A stretch of DNA of 64,000 nucleotides from Shewanella surugensis (GTDB taxonomy: Bacteria; Pseudomonadota; Gammaproteobacteria; Enterobacterales; Shewanellaceae). Below the pieces are notes generated by a model, which did not search any database, was not told the DNA's origin, and was given only the letters and a program-made list of their open reading frames with translations. Below, in pieces: positions 26,434 to 35,578 of this stretch; the stretch's first letter is position 1; each line of letters begins with the position of its first letter. A program made the position numbers and the translations under genes. The DNA lies in NCBI RefSeq assembly GCF_023284005.1, contig NZ_JAKIKS010000003.1, forward strand, positions 52,629-116,628, written 5' to 3'.

Positions 26434-27261
26434 ATGATAGTGCAATCTGCGACATCTGATCAGCCTCATTTTATTGTGACTATGGCTGAACATAGTGGTT
26501 TTGCAGGGAAATTAGCGCGAGTTTTTGGCAATACTGATTTTGAAGGGATAACGCCATTAACTGAGATGTTATATCTCATTGATCATCACGATCGAGGTTG
26601 GTTTGAGCTTGATGCGAACCCCTGCGTTAATCCTCAAACGGGTTTACCTTGGCATTTATCGAATACGCCCAGTGCGTTAAAAGTAACCACTATGATGAAG
26701 TCGGTCGATTTTAATCAAGCGCATCATCTTTATTGTGGTTTATTAGCCGCGATGCATATGTGGGGTATTTATCATGGGCGATATGGTTTAAGTGAGCGTG
26801 CTTTAGTTAGTGATATTCCAAATAAATTCAAAGTATTATTTAATGAACAGTTTCGATTGTTAGCCCAAAGACAAACCCTATTAATGGCGCAGTTAAATCA
26901 ACAACCAACGACGCTTTATTGGCTTCAACGTCATCTATGGCAAAATTATAAGCAATTACAATTTTTCGATACGCTTGCATTATATTTTAACGGTACTTGT
27001 GAGCAGGAGCGTCAGTCGCTGTCTTTGGTTCAAGTGCCGATAACTGCCACAGAAACAACAACCGTGACAATTAAGTCATTGAAAGGTAATCAATATTTGA
27101 TGACGCCTTTTCCTTTTAATGAGCCCGTCATCACGCTGAGCTTTAAAGGGCAATATTTAATGCCAGCAAAAAGAGATCAACACGCATTACTCGAAGCGCT
27201 AGCCTTGGCCCCCGTGGCCGCACAAGTGGTGCATATTGTCAGCGAAGAGATGAGTGAATAA
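26434..27261 (+). CDS. DUF3891 family protein
   Basis: A 275-residue protein started at ATG 26434, six bases after AAGGAGG; upstream in-frame codons overlap this ribosome site. The N-terminal half has AEHSGFAGKLARVFGN, DHHDRGW and NPQTGLPWHL, with a His-rich pattern that could bind a metal (HHD, HHLYCG, HMW). These features fit my memory of DUF3891. Function unknown. No signal peptide or membrane segment. It is convergent with the tolC-like gene. Confidence 0.7.
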   Translation: MIVQSATSDQPHFIVTMAEHSGFAGKLARVFGNTDFEGITPLTEMLYLIDHHDRGWFELDANPCVNPQTGLPWHLSNTPSALKVTTMMKSVDFNQAHHLYCGLLAAMHMWGIYHGRYGLSERALVSDIPNKFKVLFNEQFRLLAQRQTLLMAQLNQQPTTLYWLQRHLWQNYKQLQFFDTLALYFNGTCEQERQSLSLVQVPITATETTTVTIKSLKGNQYLMTPFPFNEPVITLSFKGQYLMPAKRDQHALLEALALAPVAAQVVHIVSEEMSE

Positions 27262-27292
27262 ACGTGTTGGTCATATTCCTGCCTGCCGCTTA

Positions 27293-28642
27293 TTAACTTT
27301 GTTTCGTCGGTGTTGATGCAGGAGTGATTAGGCCTTTATTTATCGCGATTAAGTCTTTTTCAGTGAGTGTCCCCGCTGCTTGTTTTAGGGCAAGAACAGA
27401 ATCAATGTAATGGTAACGTGCTTGAGACAGTTCGCTCTTGGAGCTATATAAGGTGCTGGTGCTATTAAGCACATCAACAATGGTGCGGGTACCGACTTCA
27501 AAACCCGCTAGTGTGGCTTTTGCTGCAATGTTGGCGGAAGCAACAGATTGTTGATAGGCCTTAATGGTGCTTATTGACGCATTCACGTTATTATAATCGC
27601 TGCGCACATTTTGGATAACACCGCGATGGGTTTGCTCTAATATTTCACAGGCTTTGACGTAATCATCTTGCGCTTGGCGGACTTGAGAGTTGACCTTTCC
27701 CCCTGAATAAATAGGCACATTAAGCGTGAGGGCGACTGATGAACTGTTATAGTTATAAGGGCTTGGGTAGTCGGGGTTATTGATATCTTCATTATATTTA
27801 TTGGCATTGGCACTTAAACTCAGTGTGGGTAAGTGTCCTGCTTTATAATAATTGATGGTTTCGTTTGCGATTTCTTTACCGACTTCATCAGAGAGGAGGG
27901 ATAAATTTTTATTATCTGACAGCTTGACCCAGTTTTGCATACTGCTTGGGATCATCTGGCTGGTGGAGAAGTGTTGCGTGTCGAGTATGTCAATATCAGT
28001 ATAATCCACACCAGTAATAGCTCTTAATGATTCATAATTATTGGTTAAGGTATTCTTAGCTGTCACGGCTTGGGCTGTGGCTAAGTCATATTGCGCTTGA
28101 GCTGACTGTACATCAGCAATGGGCGATAGGCCCACCTTAAAGCGTTCTTGCGTCTGCGCAAGTTGTCGCTTATAGGCATGTTGGGCCGCTTTTTTAAAGC
28201 GGTAGTCATCTTGTGATGTAAGTACGCTGAAGTAGGCTTTACTGACGCGAACAATTAAGTTCTGTAATGTATCTGCGTAGGTGATATCGGCTTGTGAGGC
28301 TGTTTTTTCAGAAAGAGTGAGTTTAGACCAGAGACTGCCATCATATAAGGTTTGTGATAAGGACAAGCCGGCAGAGGCCACATTACCATCAGCGCTGACG
28401 GTCGACGTTTGATTATCCCATGTGCGAGAGACGCTAATGTCACCGCTAATAGAGGGGAGTAATGAAGCTCTTGATTGATTGATATTTTCATAGAGTGAAT
28501 CTCGCTCTGCTTTGGCTTGCAAGACCGTTGGATCATTGGTGAGTGCTTGTTTATAGATATCTAAGAGGTTGGTGGCTTCGGCGTTATTCATTGATGCGGC
28601 AAACGCAAATGCAAGGCATAGTGTACAACGTTTAAATTTCAT
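27293..28642 (-). CDS. tolC: TolC-family outer-membrane efflux protein
   Basis: A 449-residue protein with signal peptide (LCLAFAFAASMNNAEA) and the internal duplication of TolC: LLDIYKQALTNDPTVLQAKAERDSLYENINQSRASLLPSI in the first half and the equivalent coiled-coil repeat in the second. It forms a trimeric outer-membrane barrel with a periplasmic alpha-helical tunnel. Sequence alone fits the main housekeeping TolC, but its position next to the biosynthetic cluster, which has EmrA- and EmrB-type genes but no other outer-membrane exit, suggests it also serves export of the product. Convergent with the DUF3891 gene. Confidence 0.88.
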   Translation of the reverse strand: MKFKRCTLCLAFAFAASMNNAEATNLLDIYKQALTNDPTVLQAKAERDSLYENINQSRASLLPSISGDISVSRTWDNQTSTVSADGNVASAGLSLSQTLYDGSLWSKLTLSEKTASQADITYADTLQNLIVRVSKAYFSVLTSQDDYRFKKAAQHAYKRQLAQTQERFKVGLSPIADVQSAQAQYDLATAQAVTAKNTLTNNYESLRAITGVDYTDIDILDTQHFSTSQMIPSSMQNWVKLSDNKNLSLLSDEVGKEIANETINYYKAGHLPTLSLSANANKYNEDINNPDYPSPYNYNSSSVALTLNVPIYSGGKVNSQVRQAQDDYVKACEILEQTHRGVIQNVRSDYNNVNASISTIKAYQQSVASANIAAKATLAGFEVGTRTIVDVLNSTSTLYSSKSELSQARYHYIDSVLALKQAAGTLTEKDLIAINKGLITPASTPTKQS

Positions 28643-28749
28643 TGTTTATCCTTATCGGAATACTCGCTAAAGGTGAAGGTATTAATATTTAGCGATTGTT
28701 TAAAATAAGTATTATTGCTATTTTATAATGGTACTTGCTGAATAGATGT

Positions 28750-29499
28750 TCATGGCGGCATGATGTAGTCTTTTAAACAAGATGCCGTAATGCCATTATC
28801 TTTTAAAGCAATGAATAACGCTGATGATGAAAATCCTTGGCAATTGAGTTTGGCTTTTATAGTATCAATACGTTTTCTTTCTGCGGTTTGGCTACATTGA
28901 TGTTTCCAAGCAATTTCTTTGAATGAATTGAGTTCTAATAGCCAATGAATAGTCTCCATTTCTTTACAAGTGAATTTGATATTGCCGAATTGGAAACATT
29001 CATGTTTAACTTCTATATCAATGGGTTTTAATCTTGTTGGGCATTCAATGCCCTTTAAAGGCAAAGTGGGGATATTGAATTTACACCAAATAGAGCTTGA
29101 GATACTGCTGATGATGGGCTTTTTTGAATAAAGAGAGAGCAGATCTTCATCTTTTAAGCTTCTAGCGGTGGCAACGGAGAGGATATCGACAATGTTGCCA
29201 TAATTCTTGGTAATATCTGTTTTATATTTAATATTGTTTTTTTTCAGCACGCATCGATGTTCTGCATCCATATGATCCCATGTTTTGATCCCCGAGCTGA
29301 TCCTCTGTCCTATTTTTTTATAAAGGCCGGATGACCAGTATTCAAGCAGCCAGTGATAGTCACTGGATATAGCGTAGATGGTTTTTTTTTCTATGTTTAA
29401 TTTTCCAAAGAAGGTGTGAATAATATCATCTTCTTGATTTATTAGTTGTTTTTTAAAAAAAGCACAGGCTTTTTCCATTTCTATTGAATGAATATTCAT
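28750..29499 (-). CDS. LuxR-type transcriptional regulator
   Basis: A 249-residue protein with a C-terminal LuxR-like helix-turn-helix from about residue 178: FTCKEMETIHWLLELNSFKEIAWKHQCSQTAERKRIDTIKAKL follows the T-x-x-E...KEIA...T-x-x-x-R...K-L pattern, although the usual TV-hH triad is altered. The N-terminal ~170 residues do not show the AHL-binding motifs (YDxxWxxxY) I would expect for a LuxR quorum receptor, so the signal is unknown. It is divergent from the NRPS genes across a 960-base gap and is the only regulator in the cluster, so it likely controls it. Confidence 0.7.
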   Translation of the reverse strand: MNIHSIEMEKACAFFKKQLINQEDDIIHTFFGKLNIEKKTIYAISSDYHWLLEYWSSGLYKKIGQRISSGIKTWDHMDAEHRCVLKKNNIKYKTDITKNYGNIVDILSVATARSLKDEDLLSLYSKKPIISSISSSIWCKFNIPTLPLKGIECPTRLKPIDIEVKHECFQFGNIKFTCKEMETIHWLLELNSFKEIAWKHQCSQTAERKRIDTIKAKLNCQGFSSSALFIALKDNGITASCLKDYIMPP

Positions 29500-30459
29500 A
29501 TTTCCCCCGTAAAAAAGCTTATTTTAATTATTTAGCATCCTTACCTCTTATCCAATCGTATGTTTCATTCATTGGATCTGGATTCGAGTAGCACAATGAT
29601 GAAATAGTAGAGGCAGTGAAATACACCACCAGGAAATGACGTTATAACGTCAATACACGATGATTCTTTTATTTTTTATATATTTTACTCATATCGTCAT
29701 ATAACTCACGTTAAAGTTACTTAACGCATTAACACTAACTTAAGTATCATTAATTTTAAGGTGTTTTTAGATTGTAATATTTAAATGAAAATGCAAATTA
29801 AAAGATAATAAAGACTGATATTTTATTGTTTAAATATCAGTGTTTATTAATGTGGGTTAATGTTAGATTAAGTGTTTAGCAAACCTAGAAGACTAATGTT
29901 ATTCATCTTCTATATTAATGATTATTATCATTCTCTATTATGACGGTTTAAATTGTTTTTTTTGGTGCTTTAAATCAATGTGTTATGTGTAAATGTCTAT
30001 GTGCATTTAAATTTATTATTCATGTAGATGGTTTTACCTTCCACTTTATTAACACTATTAAAAGTGTCATGTATATATAAGTTAACCTCTTCGTTATTAA
30101 AGTTATTATTAATTTCCATTCAAACAATGTGGCTCTATCACATGTGTTGATCATGTTCAAGTTGTCATTTTAATAACCTGACAGTGCCTATGCTGCTGTC
30201 TAGAATGTGATTGAGCTTGAGTCAGTAAGAAGACATTAAGTAAGGATAAATGAAGACAGGGTTTTATTGACTAGCTACTTCATTATTGTGTTGGATGAGT
30301 GGGGTTGATTTAAAGGAGTATATTTCTTATTGGATCGTAGCATATAAAAAATGATATTGATTGTCTCGCTTGTCGCGGTATTCCATGAGTCATTTTATGC
30401 GTGGTAATAGATATGATGAATTGTAAGGAAAGGAGACTTAATTTATTAGGGGAATTAAC
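29500..30459. promoter_or_regulatory. Long AT-rich control region between regulator and NRPS operon
   Basis: About 960 bases without a gene, much more AT-rich than the flanks. It must hold the divergent promoters. A stretch at 29915-29934 (TTAATGATTATTATCATTCT) resembles a Fur box at roughly two thirds of positions; in such AT-rich DNA this can be chance. The NRPS start has a good ribosome site (TAGGGGAAT) but the transcript start is not evident. AT-rich DNA of this kind is often silenced by H-NS. Confidence 0.45.
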
Positions 30460-33400
30460 ATGGGGTTTTTATCTTTAACCAAGATCATTGATAAAGTGTC
30501 AATGGAATACTGGAATGACACAGCCGTTATCGATGTTGAGCAATCAATCACATATGGTGAGTTAAAAGTAATATCAGAACGCATCGCGTGTTATTTTTTA
30601 AGTCACTCTCAATATACCCAAGGTGGTTTAGTACTGGTTAATATTGAAAAGTGTGTTTACCTTCCCGCAGTGCTGTTGGGTATATTAAAAGCAGGATTGG
30701 CTTATATTCCATTGTCTACATTTCATACCTTTGAGCAAATGACATCCATTGCCCTCGATTCAAATGCATTCATTTTATTGACTGACAATAAAGAGCATAA
30801 CATTGCGATTCAAGATGAGCTTGCCTTAGCCACTTGCTGTTTAGATGAAGTGTTATTGACAGACGCAAATGAAAATATAGCAGTGCAGAATATACTGCCA
30901 GATGATTTGGCCTATATTTTATATACTTCAGGTTCGACCGGAAAACCTAAAGGGGTCATGATTGAACATGGCCAGCTTGCTTATTATTCTCAGTGGTTTG
31001 CAAGTCAAGATTGGGGTGAACGGTCAGCTTGTCTTCCCTTTACATCAGCGGTGAGTTTTGCCGCAGCAGTCAGTCAAATATTTTACTCTTTGCTCCGCGG
31101 TGAACCGTTACACATATTACCTGAAGATTGTCTAAGGACGCCTAAAGTGTTATTAACGTGGTATCAGCAGCATCCTAATGCCGCGCTTTATTGTGTACCA
31201 ACAATTTGGCGAGAGCTACTCGCTTTTTTCACATTAACGGAGGGCCGCAAAGCGGAGCAGGCTTTACCGAATGTGGTGTTGTTATCGGGTGAGGCCGTAC
31301 CTGAAAACTTAAAAGAAGAGAGTTTTCAACGACACCCCAAGTTACGTCTATATAACTTATACGGTCCAACAGAAACCACTGCGAATGCCACGTTTTGTGA
31401 GCTTTATCCTAATGTGCCAGTGCATTTGGGGCTGGGAATTGAAGGCACTGAAATACAGCTTCTGGATGAAGAGAGAAATCCCGTGGCTGAAGGGGAAATC
31501 GGTGAGATTTATATTGCCGGAGAGGGCGTAGCGCGAGGATATCTTAACGATCTCGATCGCACGCAAGCGCGTTTCTGCTCATTACTTGATGGGGCGGGTA
31601 AATCGGTGTGGGCGCATGGAAGTGGCGATCTCGCCCAAATTAACTCAGCAGGACAGCTTAAATACCTTGGGCGAAAAGACAGCCAAATGAAGTTACATGG
31701 CATTCGTTTTGAAGCAGAGGAGATAGAGCAAGCAATAAGCTTACACGTTGCTGTAGCGTCTTGTATTATTGATATTCATCATAATGAAAACGGTATTCAG
31801 TGCTTAGTGGCTTATGTTGTTAAGGATGATAACGGAGGTCATGAAAACATCGGCGCTGAGCGTCTGCGACACTTTTTGTCTCAAAAGCTGGCCCGTTCAT
31901 TGATCCCGAGTCATTTTATCTTTTTAACCGCTTTACCAAAGCTTGCAAATGGAAAAGTTGATAAATCGAGCTTACCTAAACCTAATCAGGTTGAATTAAA
32001 TACGACTATTGAAGGAAGCGTAGCGCAAGGAGTCGTCCCCGTATCCGCTGAAAAGGTCATTGAACAAGCCCTTATTGACATTTGGCAACAAGTCTTAGAA
32101 TGTCAGGGGATCGGTGTGCACGATAATATTATGGCACTGGGGGCTAACTCTTTACATTTGATCCGCGCCCAATCACTTATTCAAGCGAAATTAGGTTACC
32201 GCGTTCACTTTAATCAATTCTTTGAATATTCAACGCCAAGGGCATTATCGGCGCAGCTTCCTTTATTTGAGCATGTGGATCATCCGCCTATGGCGCTGTC
32301 GCAATCGACAGTGCCTTTGCTTACGTCGGAGCAGCAGTATTTTATCACCTTAGATTTATTCAGTGAAAATACCGATTACCAGATCTATTTTTATCAAGTC
32401 ATAACGGGCTCGCTCGATAAAGATCGGTTAACGGCCAGTATTCATTTCGTCTTAAAGCGTCATCCGGTGTTATTGACTCGGATTAATTTGGATAAGAAGA
32501 GTTTGCTTGACGTGCCTTTTAGGTTTGATGACATCAAGATTAATGAAAACGAAGCGTCTTTGGCGCAAGTACAAGATGAGCACTGGCTCCGAGAGCGTGC
32601 GCAATCGGTTTGCAGCGATATTGAAGTCGGTCCGCTTATTCATTTACAGCTGTTAAGGATATCGCTCAATCACCATGTGTTACTTGTGACGGTGCACCAT
32701 GCTGTTTTTGACAGAGAATCGATCTCATTGTGGTCTCATCAATTAATTGAACATTATAAAATGTTCAAAAATGAGGATTTCGATGGATCTAAACAACCTG
32801 TGAGTTATCAAGAGTACGCTAATTGGCAGTATGACTTCATGCAGAAAACGGGACGTCAGGATGCCTTAGATTTTTGGGGAACTCGATTACAGTGTGATTT
32901 TGATAATGAAGTCTTTATCAATGAAGGGATAAATGGCGCTTCATATTACTCTTTATTTGGCTCGTTATACGCTCAAAAGGAGCGTTTATTTAGCTTGGTA
33001 AACGAATATAAAAATGAACAATTGTATATAGGTGATTATACTCTAGGAGCCAAAGAGCCGATTGAACGTTACGCACAACAACATAAGGTGACAGTACCGC
33101 TAGTATTGTTGGCCGCTTTTTATTATAGCTTGAGAAAGATTCACGCGGGTCAACAATGTCAAGTTGGGATCCCCGTATCGAATCGTGCTAGGGGCCATTT
33201 TAAAGATACCTTGGGCTGCTTCGTTAATATTATCAATTTTTGTGTTGAGGACAAAGGAACAATGTCTTTCATTGATTTTTTACAATCAGTCCGTGAAAGC
33301 TTTTTTGAACGTTTGCGATACAGTTATATTAGTTATAGTGAGCTGGTTGATTATTATCGGCAAGAATATCAATCTGCACCCATTGCCTTTTTAGCGGGTT

Positions 33401-33627
33401 TTAATTATTTAAGTCAACTGCCGAGTTTACGCGCGGAGGATACTCATTTTTTAATAAAAGAGATCCAATCGAATACGTTGAGGCAAGGTATTTCGTTGAC
33501 GATTGAAGAACAACAGGGAACATTGGCAGCACACTTTGTTTTAGATGTGGATCAATATAACCCCGAGGAGATAAAAAAAATGATTAATATATTTGAACAA
33601 ACATTAATAGAGGCTATTTATCATTAA
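30460..33627 (+). CDS. NRPS loading module: A-PCP-C
   Basis: A 1,055-residue synthetase. The adenylation domain spans about residues 10-520 with A3 (YTSGSTGKPKG), A5 (NLYGPTETT), A7 (GSGDLA) and A10 (NGKVDK). The carrier domain carries phosphopantetheine Ser564 in LGANSL, and the condensation domain (about 635-1040) has His746-His747 and Asp751 in HHAVFD. Starting with A and no C domain marks it as the initiating unit; the C domain joins its acyl group to the amino acid loaded by the next protein. Ala201 replaces the Asp (GrsA Asp235) that binds the substrate alpha-amino group. My read of the ten-residue code is AASYLSLANK, which matches nothing I recall. The substrate may be a carboxylic acid without an alpha-amine. 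Confidence 0.92.
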   Translation: MGFLSLTKIIDKVSMEYWNDTAVIDVEQSITYGELKVISERIACYFLSHSQYTQGGLVLVNIEKCVYLPAVLLGILKAGLAYIPLSTFHTFEQMTSIALDSNAFILLTDNKEHNIAIQDELALATCCLDEVLLTDANENIAVQNILPDDLAYILYTSGSTGKPKGVMIEHGQLAYYSQWFASQDWGERSACLPFTSAVSFAAAVSQIFYSLLRGEPLHILPEDCLRTPKVLLTWYQQHPNAALYCVPTIWRELLAFFTLTEGRKAEQALPNVVLLSGEAVPENLKEESFQRHPKLRLYNLYGPTETTANATFCELYPNVPVHLGLGIEGTEIQLLDEERNPVAEGEIGEIYIAGEGVARGYLNDLDRTQARFCSLLDGAGKSVWAHGSGDLAQINSAGQLKYLGRKDSQMKLHGIRFEAEEIEQAISLHVAVASCIIDIHHNENGIQCLVAYVVKDDNGGHENIGAERLRHFLSQKLARSLIPSHFIFLTALPKLANGKVDKSSLPKPNQVELNTTIEGSVAQGVVPVSAEKVIEQALIDIWQQVLECQGIGVHDNIMALGANSLHLIRAQSLIQAKLGYRVHFNQFFEYSTPRALSAQLPLFEHVDHPPMALSQSTVPLLTSEQQYFITLDLFSENTDYQIYFYQVITGSLDKDRLTASIHFVLKRHPVLLTRINLDKKSLLDVPFRFDDIKINENEASLAQVQDEHWLRERAQSVCSDIEVGPLIHLQLLRISLNHHVLLVTVHHAVFDRESISLWSHQLIEHYKMFKNEDFDGSKQPVSYQEYANWQYDFMQKTGRQDALDFWGTRLQCDFDNEVFINEGINGASYYSLFGSLYAQKERLFSLVNEYKNEQLYIGDYTLGAKEPIERYAQQHKVTVPLVLLAAFYYSLRKIHAGQQCQVGIPVSNRARGHFKDTLGCFVNIINFCVEDKGTMSFIDFLQSVRESFFERLRYSYISYSELVDYYRQEYQSAPIAFLAGFNYLSQLPSLRAEDTHFLIKEIQSNTLRQGISLTIEEQQGTLAAHFVLDVDQYNPEEIKKMINIFEQTLIEAIYH

Positions 33628-33729
33628 TAACGGTCATTAAAAGTTCTCGTTAAATTTTTATATAACGTGTTGTTAAACGTTTTTCAAAAGTAAGTTCCAT
33701 TGTTATTAAATTTGGGGTTGAGGCGTATT

Positions 33730-35535
33730 ATGGCATTAAATCAGCTATTGCATTCGGTATTAAATCGATCATTTGACATGTTTTCAGATAATATCGCGAT
33801 CCGAACAGATGATAGGGAGGTGACTTATGAACAATTAAATATCATGAGTGACATTATTGCTGAGGATTTAATCAATAAAGGTATCAATGTGGGTGATGTG
33901 ATTGCCGTTTATTTAAATAAAAGTGCGGCAATGATTGCCTGCTTATTAGGAATAATAAAAGCTGGCGGGGTTTACTTACCATTAGATACTTCTTTTCCTG
34001 AAGAAAGATTAAAATACATGCTAGATAATGCCCATACAAAAGGCATTATTGACGATATTCAAGATAAAGCATTCCCTGTTAATCATGATCTTCTTAATAT
34101 TGATTTAAACAGGATTAATTGGCACCAAGCGGTGTCTTTTGAGCCTCCAACGTTTGATGATAGCAATCCTTGTTATGTCATCTATACCTCGGGTTCAACG
34201 GGTAGGCCTAAAGGCGTACTGGTTTCGCATCGCACCGTTGTGGGTTATTTACGCTGGATGCAAGAGGCTTTTAGTCTTCAGTCAACAGATGTGGTACTGG
34301 CACAAACCACTTTTAGTTTTGATGTGTCGGTTTGGGAGATGTTCTGGCCCCTTTGTGTCGGTGCCAGCTGCGCGGTTATAGCCGATGAGAAAAAATATGA
34401 TCCTCAGCAATTAGCAGCATTTATGCTAGATCATGATGTCAGTGTCGCTCAGTTTGTACCGACTGCGCTGCATACCATCGCTGACGCCGAAGTGTTTCAA
34501 CGCTGCGTACTATTACGTCATCTTTTTTCTGGAGGGGAGGCGCTTGATCAAGCATTAGTGGCGCAATTATCGCAGCAAACATCCGCGACTATTCACAATT
34601 TATATGGGCCAACAGAAGCAACAATATTTTGTTTTCATTGGATTGCACAACCTAATAAGCGCAGCGGTTACGTGCCGATTGGTAAGCCCATTCCACAGGC
34701 TAAAGCCTACGTACTCGATGAGAAAGGGTTACCTGTTCCTCAAGGTCAAACGGGTGAGTTGTATTTGGCTGGGGATATACTGGCAAAAGGGTATATTAAT
34801 AATCAGTCAATGACCGATGCGCGTTTTGTTGATAATCCTTTCATTGATGCTTTTTTTATCGAAAAGCGAATGTATCAAACCGGGGATAGAGTTCGCCAGC
34901 ATGAAGATGGTGTAATGGAATATCTAGGGCGGATGGATCGCCAAGTTAAAATTAGAGGCCATCGAATAGAATTAAGTGAAATTGAATCCGTTATATTCAA
35001 CTTGAATGAAATAAAAAATGTGGCGGTCAGTTATGAAGATAGTAATGAAAATGATAGAGGAAGTAAATTAAATAAGAAAGAGCTAAAAGCCTATTACACA
35101 TTAAAAGACGGTGCTGAATTAAATGCTCAGGAGATAAAAGATTATCTTAGTCAATATTTACCCTTTTATATGTGTCCATCTCAGTTTATAGCGTTAGAAA
35201 AAATGCCCACGCTGAATAATGCGAAGACGGATTATTCTCAGCTAGCTGTTGTTAAAAAAATCATTGCTAAAATTAAGAGAGAATACATTATGCCTATCTC
35301 CAAAAATAGTATAAAAAATGATGTTGAGTCTAAAATAACCTCAATTTGGAAACAGATCCTGAATAAAGAGTCAATATCATTAAATGATAACTTTTTTGAT
35401 GTAGGTGGCAATTCTTTACTCATGGCAAAAGTGCATCGACAGATTAAAACGAATATTGCTGAGCATGTTTCTATTATGGATTTACTTCAATATCCAACGA
35501 TTAAAAAGATTAGTCAATATATCGACAAACGATAG
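33730..35535 (+). CDS. NRPS elongation unit: A-PCP
   Basis: A 601-residue protein from ATG 33730, six bases after GAGG; an in-frame TTG at 33700 has no ribosome site. The adenylation domain has YTSGSTGRPKG, FDVSVWEMF (substrate Asp present), NLYGPTEAT, YQTGDRV and a slightly altered A10 (NAKTDY, lysine kept). The carrier domain has Ser562 in VGGNSLL. My code reading is DVWQFGLIFK, closest to Gln- and Ser-type codes I remember (DAWQFGLIDK, DVWHLSLIDK) but not identical, so the residue is uncertain. It lacks its own condensation domain, which is supplied by the C domain ending the preceding protein. Confidence 0.9.
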   Translation: MALNQLLHSVLNRSFDMFSDNIAIRTDDREVTYEQLNIMSDIIAEDLINKGINVGDVIAVYLNKSAAMIACLLGIIKAGGVYLPLDTSFPEERLKYMLDNAHTKGIIDDIQDKAFPVNHDLLNIDLNRINWHQAVSFEPPTFDDSNPCYVIYTSGSTGRPKGVLVSHRTVVGYLRWMQEAFSLQSTDVVLAQTTFSFDVSVWEMFWPLCVGASCAVIADEKKYDPQQLAAFMLDHDVSVAQFVPTALHTIADAEVFQRCVLLRHLFSGGEALDQALVAQLSQQTSATIHNLYGPTEATIFCFHWIAQPNKRSGYVPIGKPIPQAKAYVLDEKGLPVPQGQTGELYLAGDILAKGYINNQSMTDARFVDNPFIDAFFIEKRMYQTGDRVRQHEDGVMEYLGRMDRQVKIRGHRIELSEIESVIFNLNEIKNVAVSYEDSNENDRGSKLNKKELKAYYTLKDGAELNAQEIKDYLSQYLPFYMCPSQFIALEKMPTLNNAKTDYSQLAVVKKIIAKIKREYIMPISKNSIKNDVESKITSIWKQILNKESISLNDNFFDVGGNSLLMAKVHRQIKTNIAEHVSIMDLLQYPTIKKISQYIDKR

Positions 35536-35578
35536 TCAACTCATCCGTTTAGTTTAGCTATACAAAGAGGAATATATT

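Noticed and set aside
29915..29934. Fur box as evidence that the cluster makes a siderophore
   Set aside because: About two thirds match in very AT-rich sequence and no TonB receptor or siderophore tailoring genes nearby; kept only as a weak note.
30124..30145. CRP-like site TGTGGCTCTATCACA upstream of the NRPS genes
   Set aside because: The half-sites are one base closer than the 6-base spacer of CRP sites and one position is off; too weak in AT-rich DNA.
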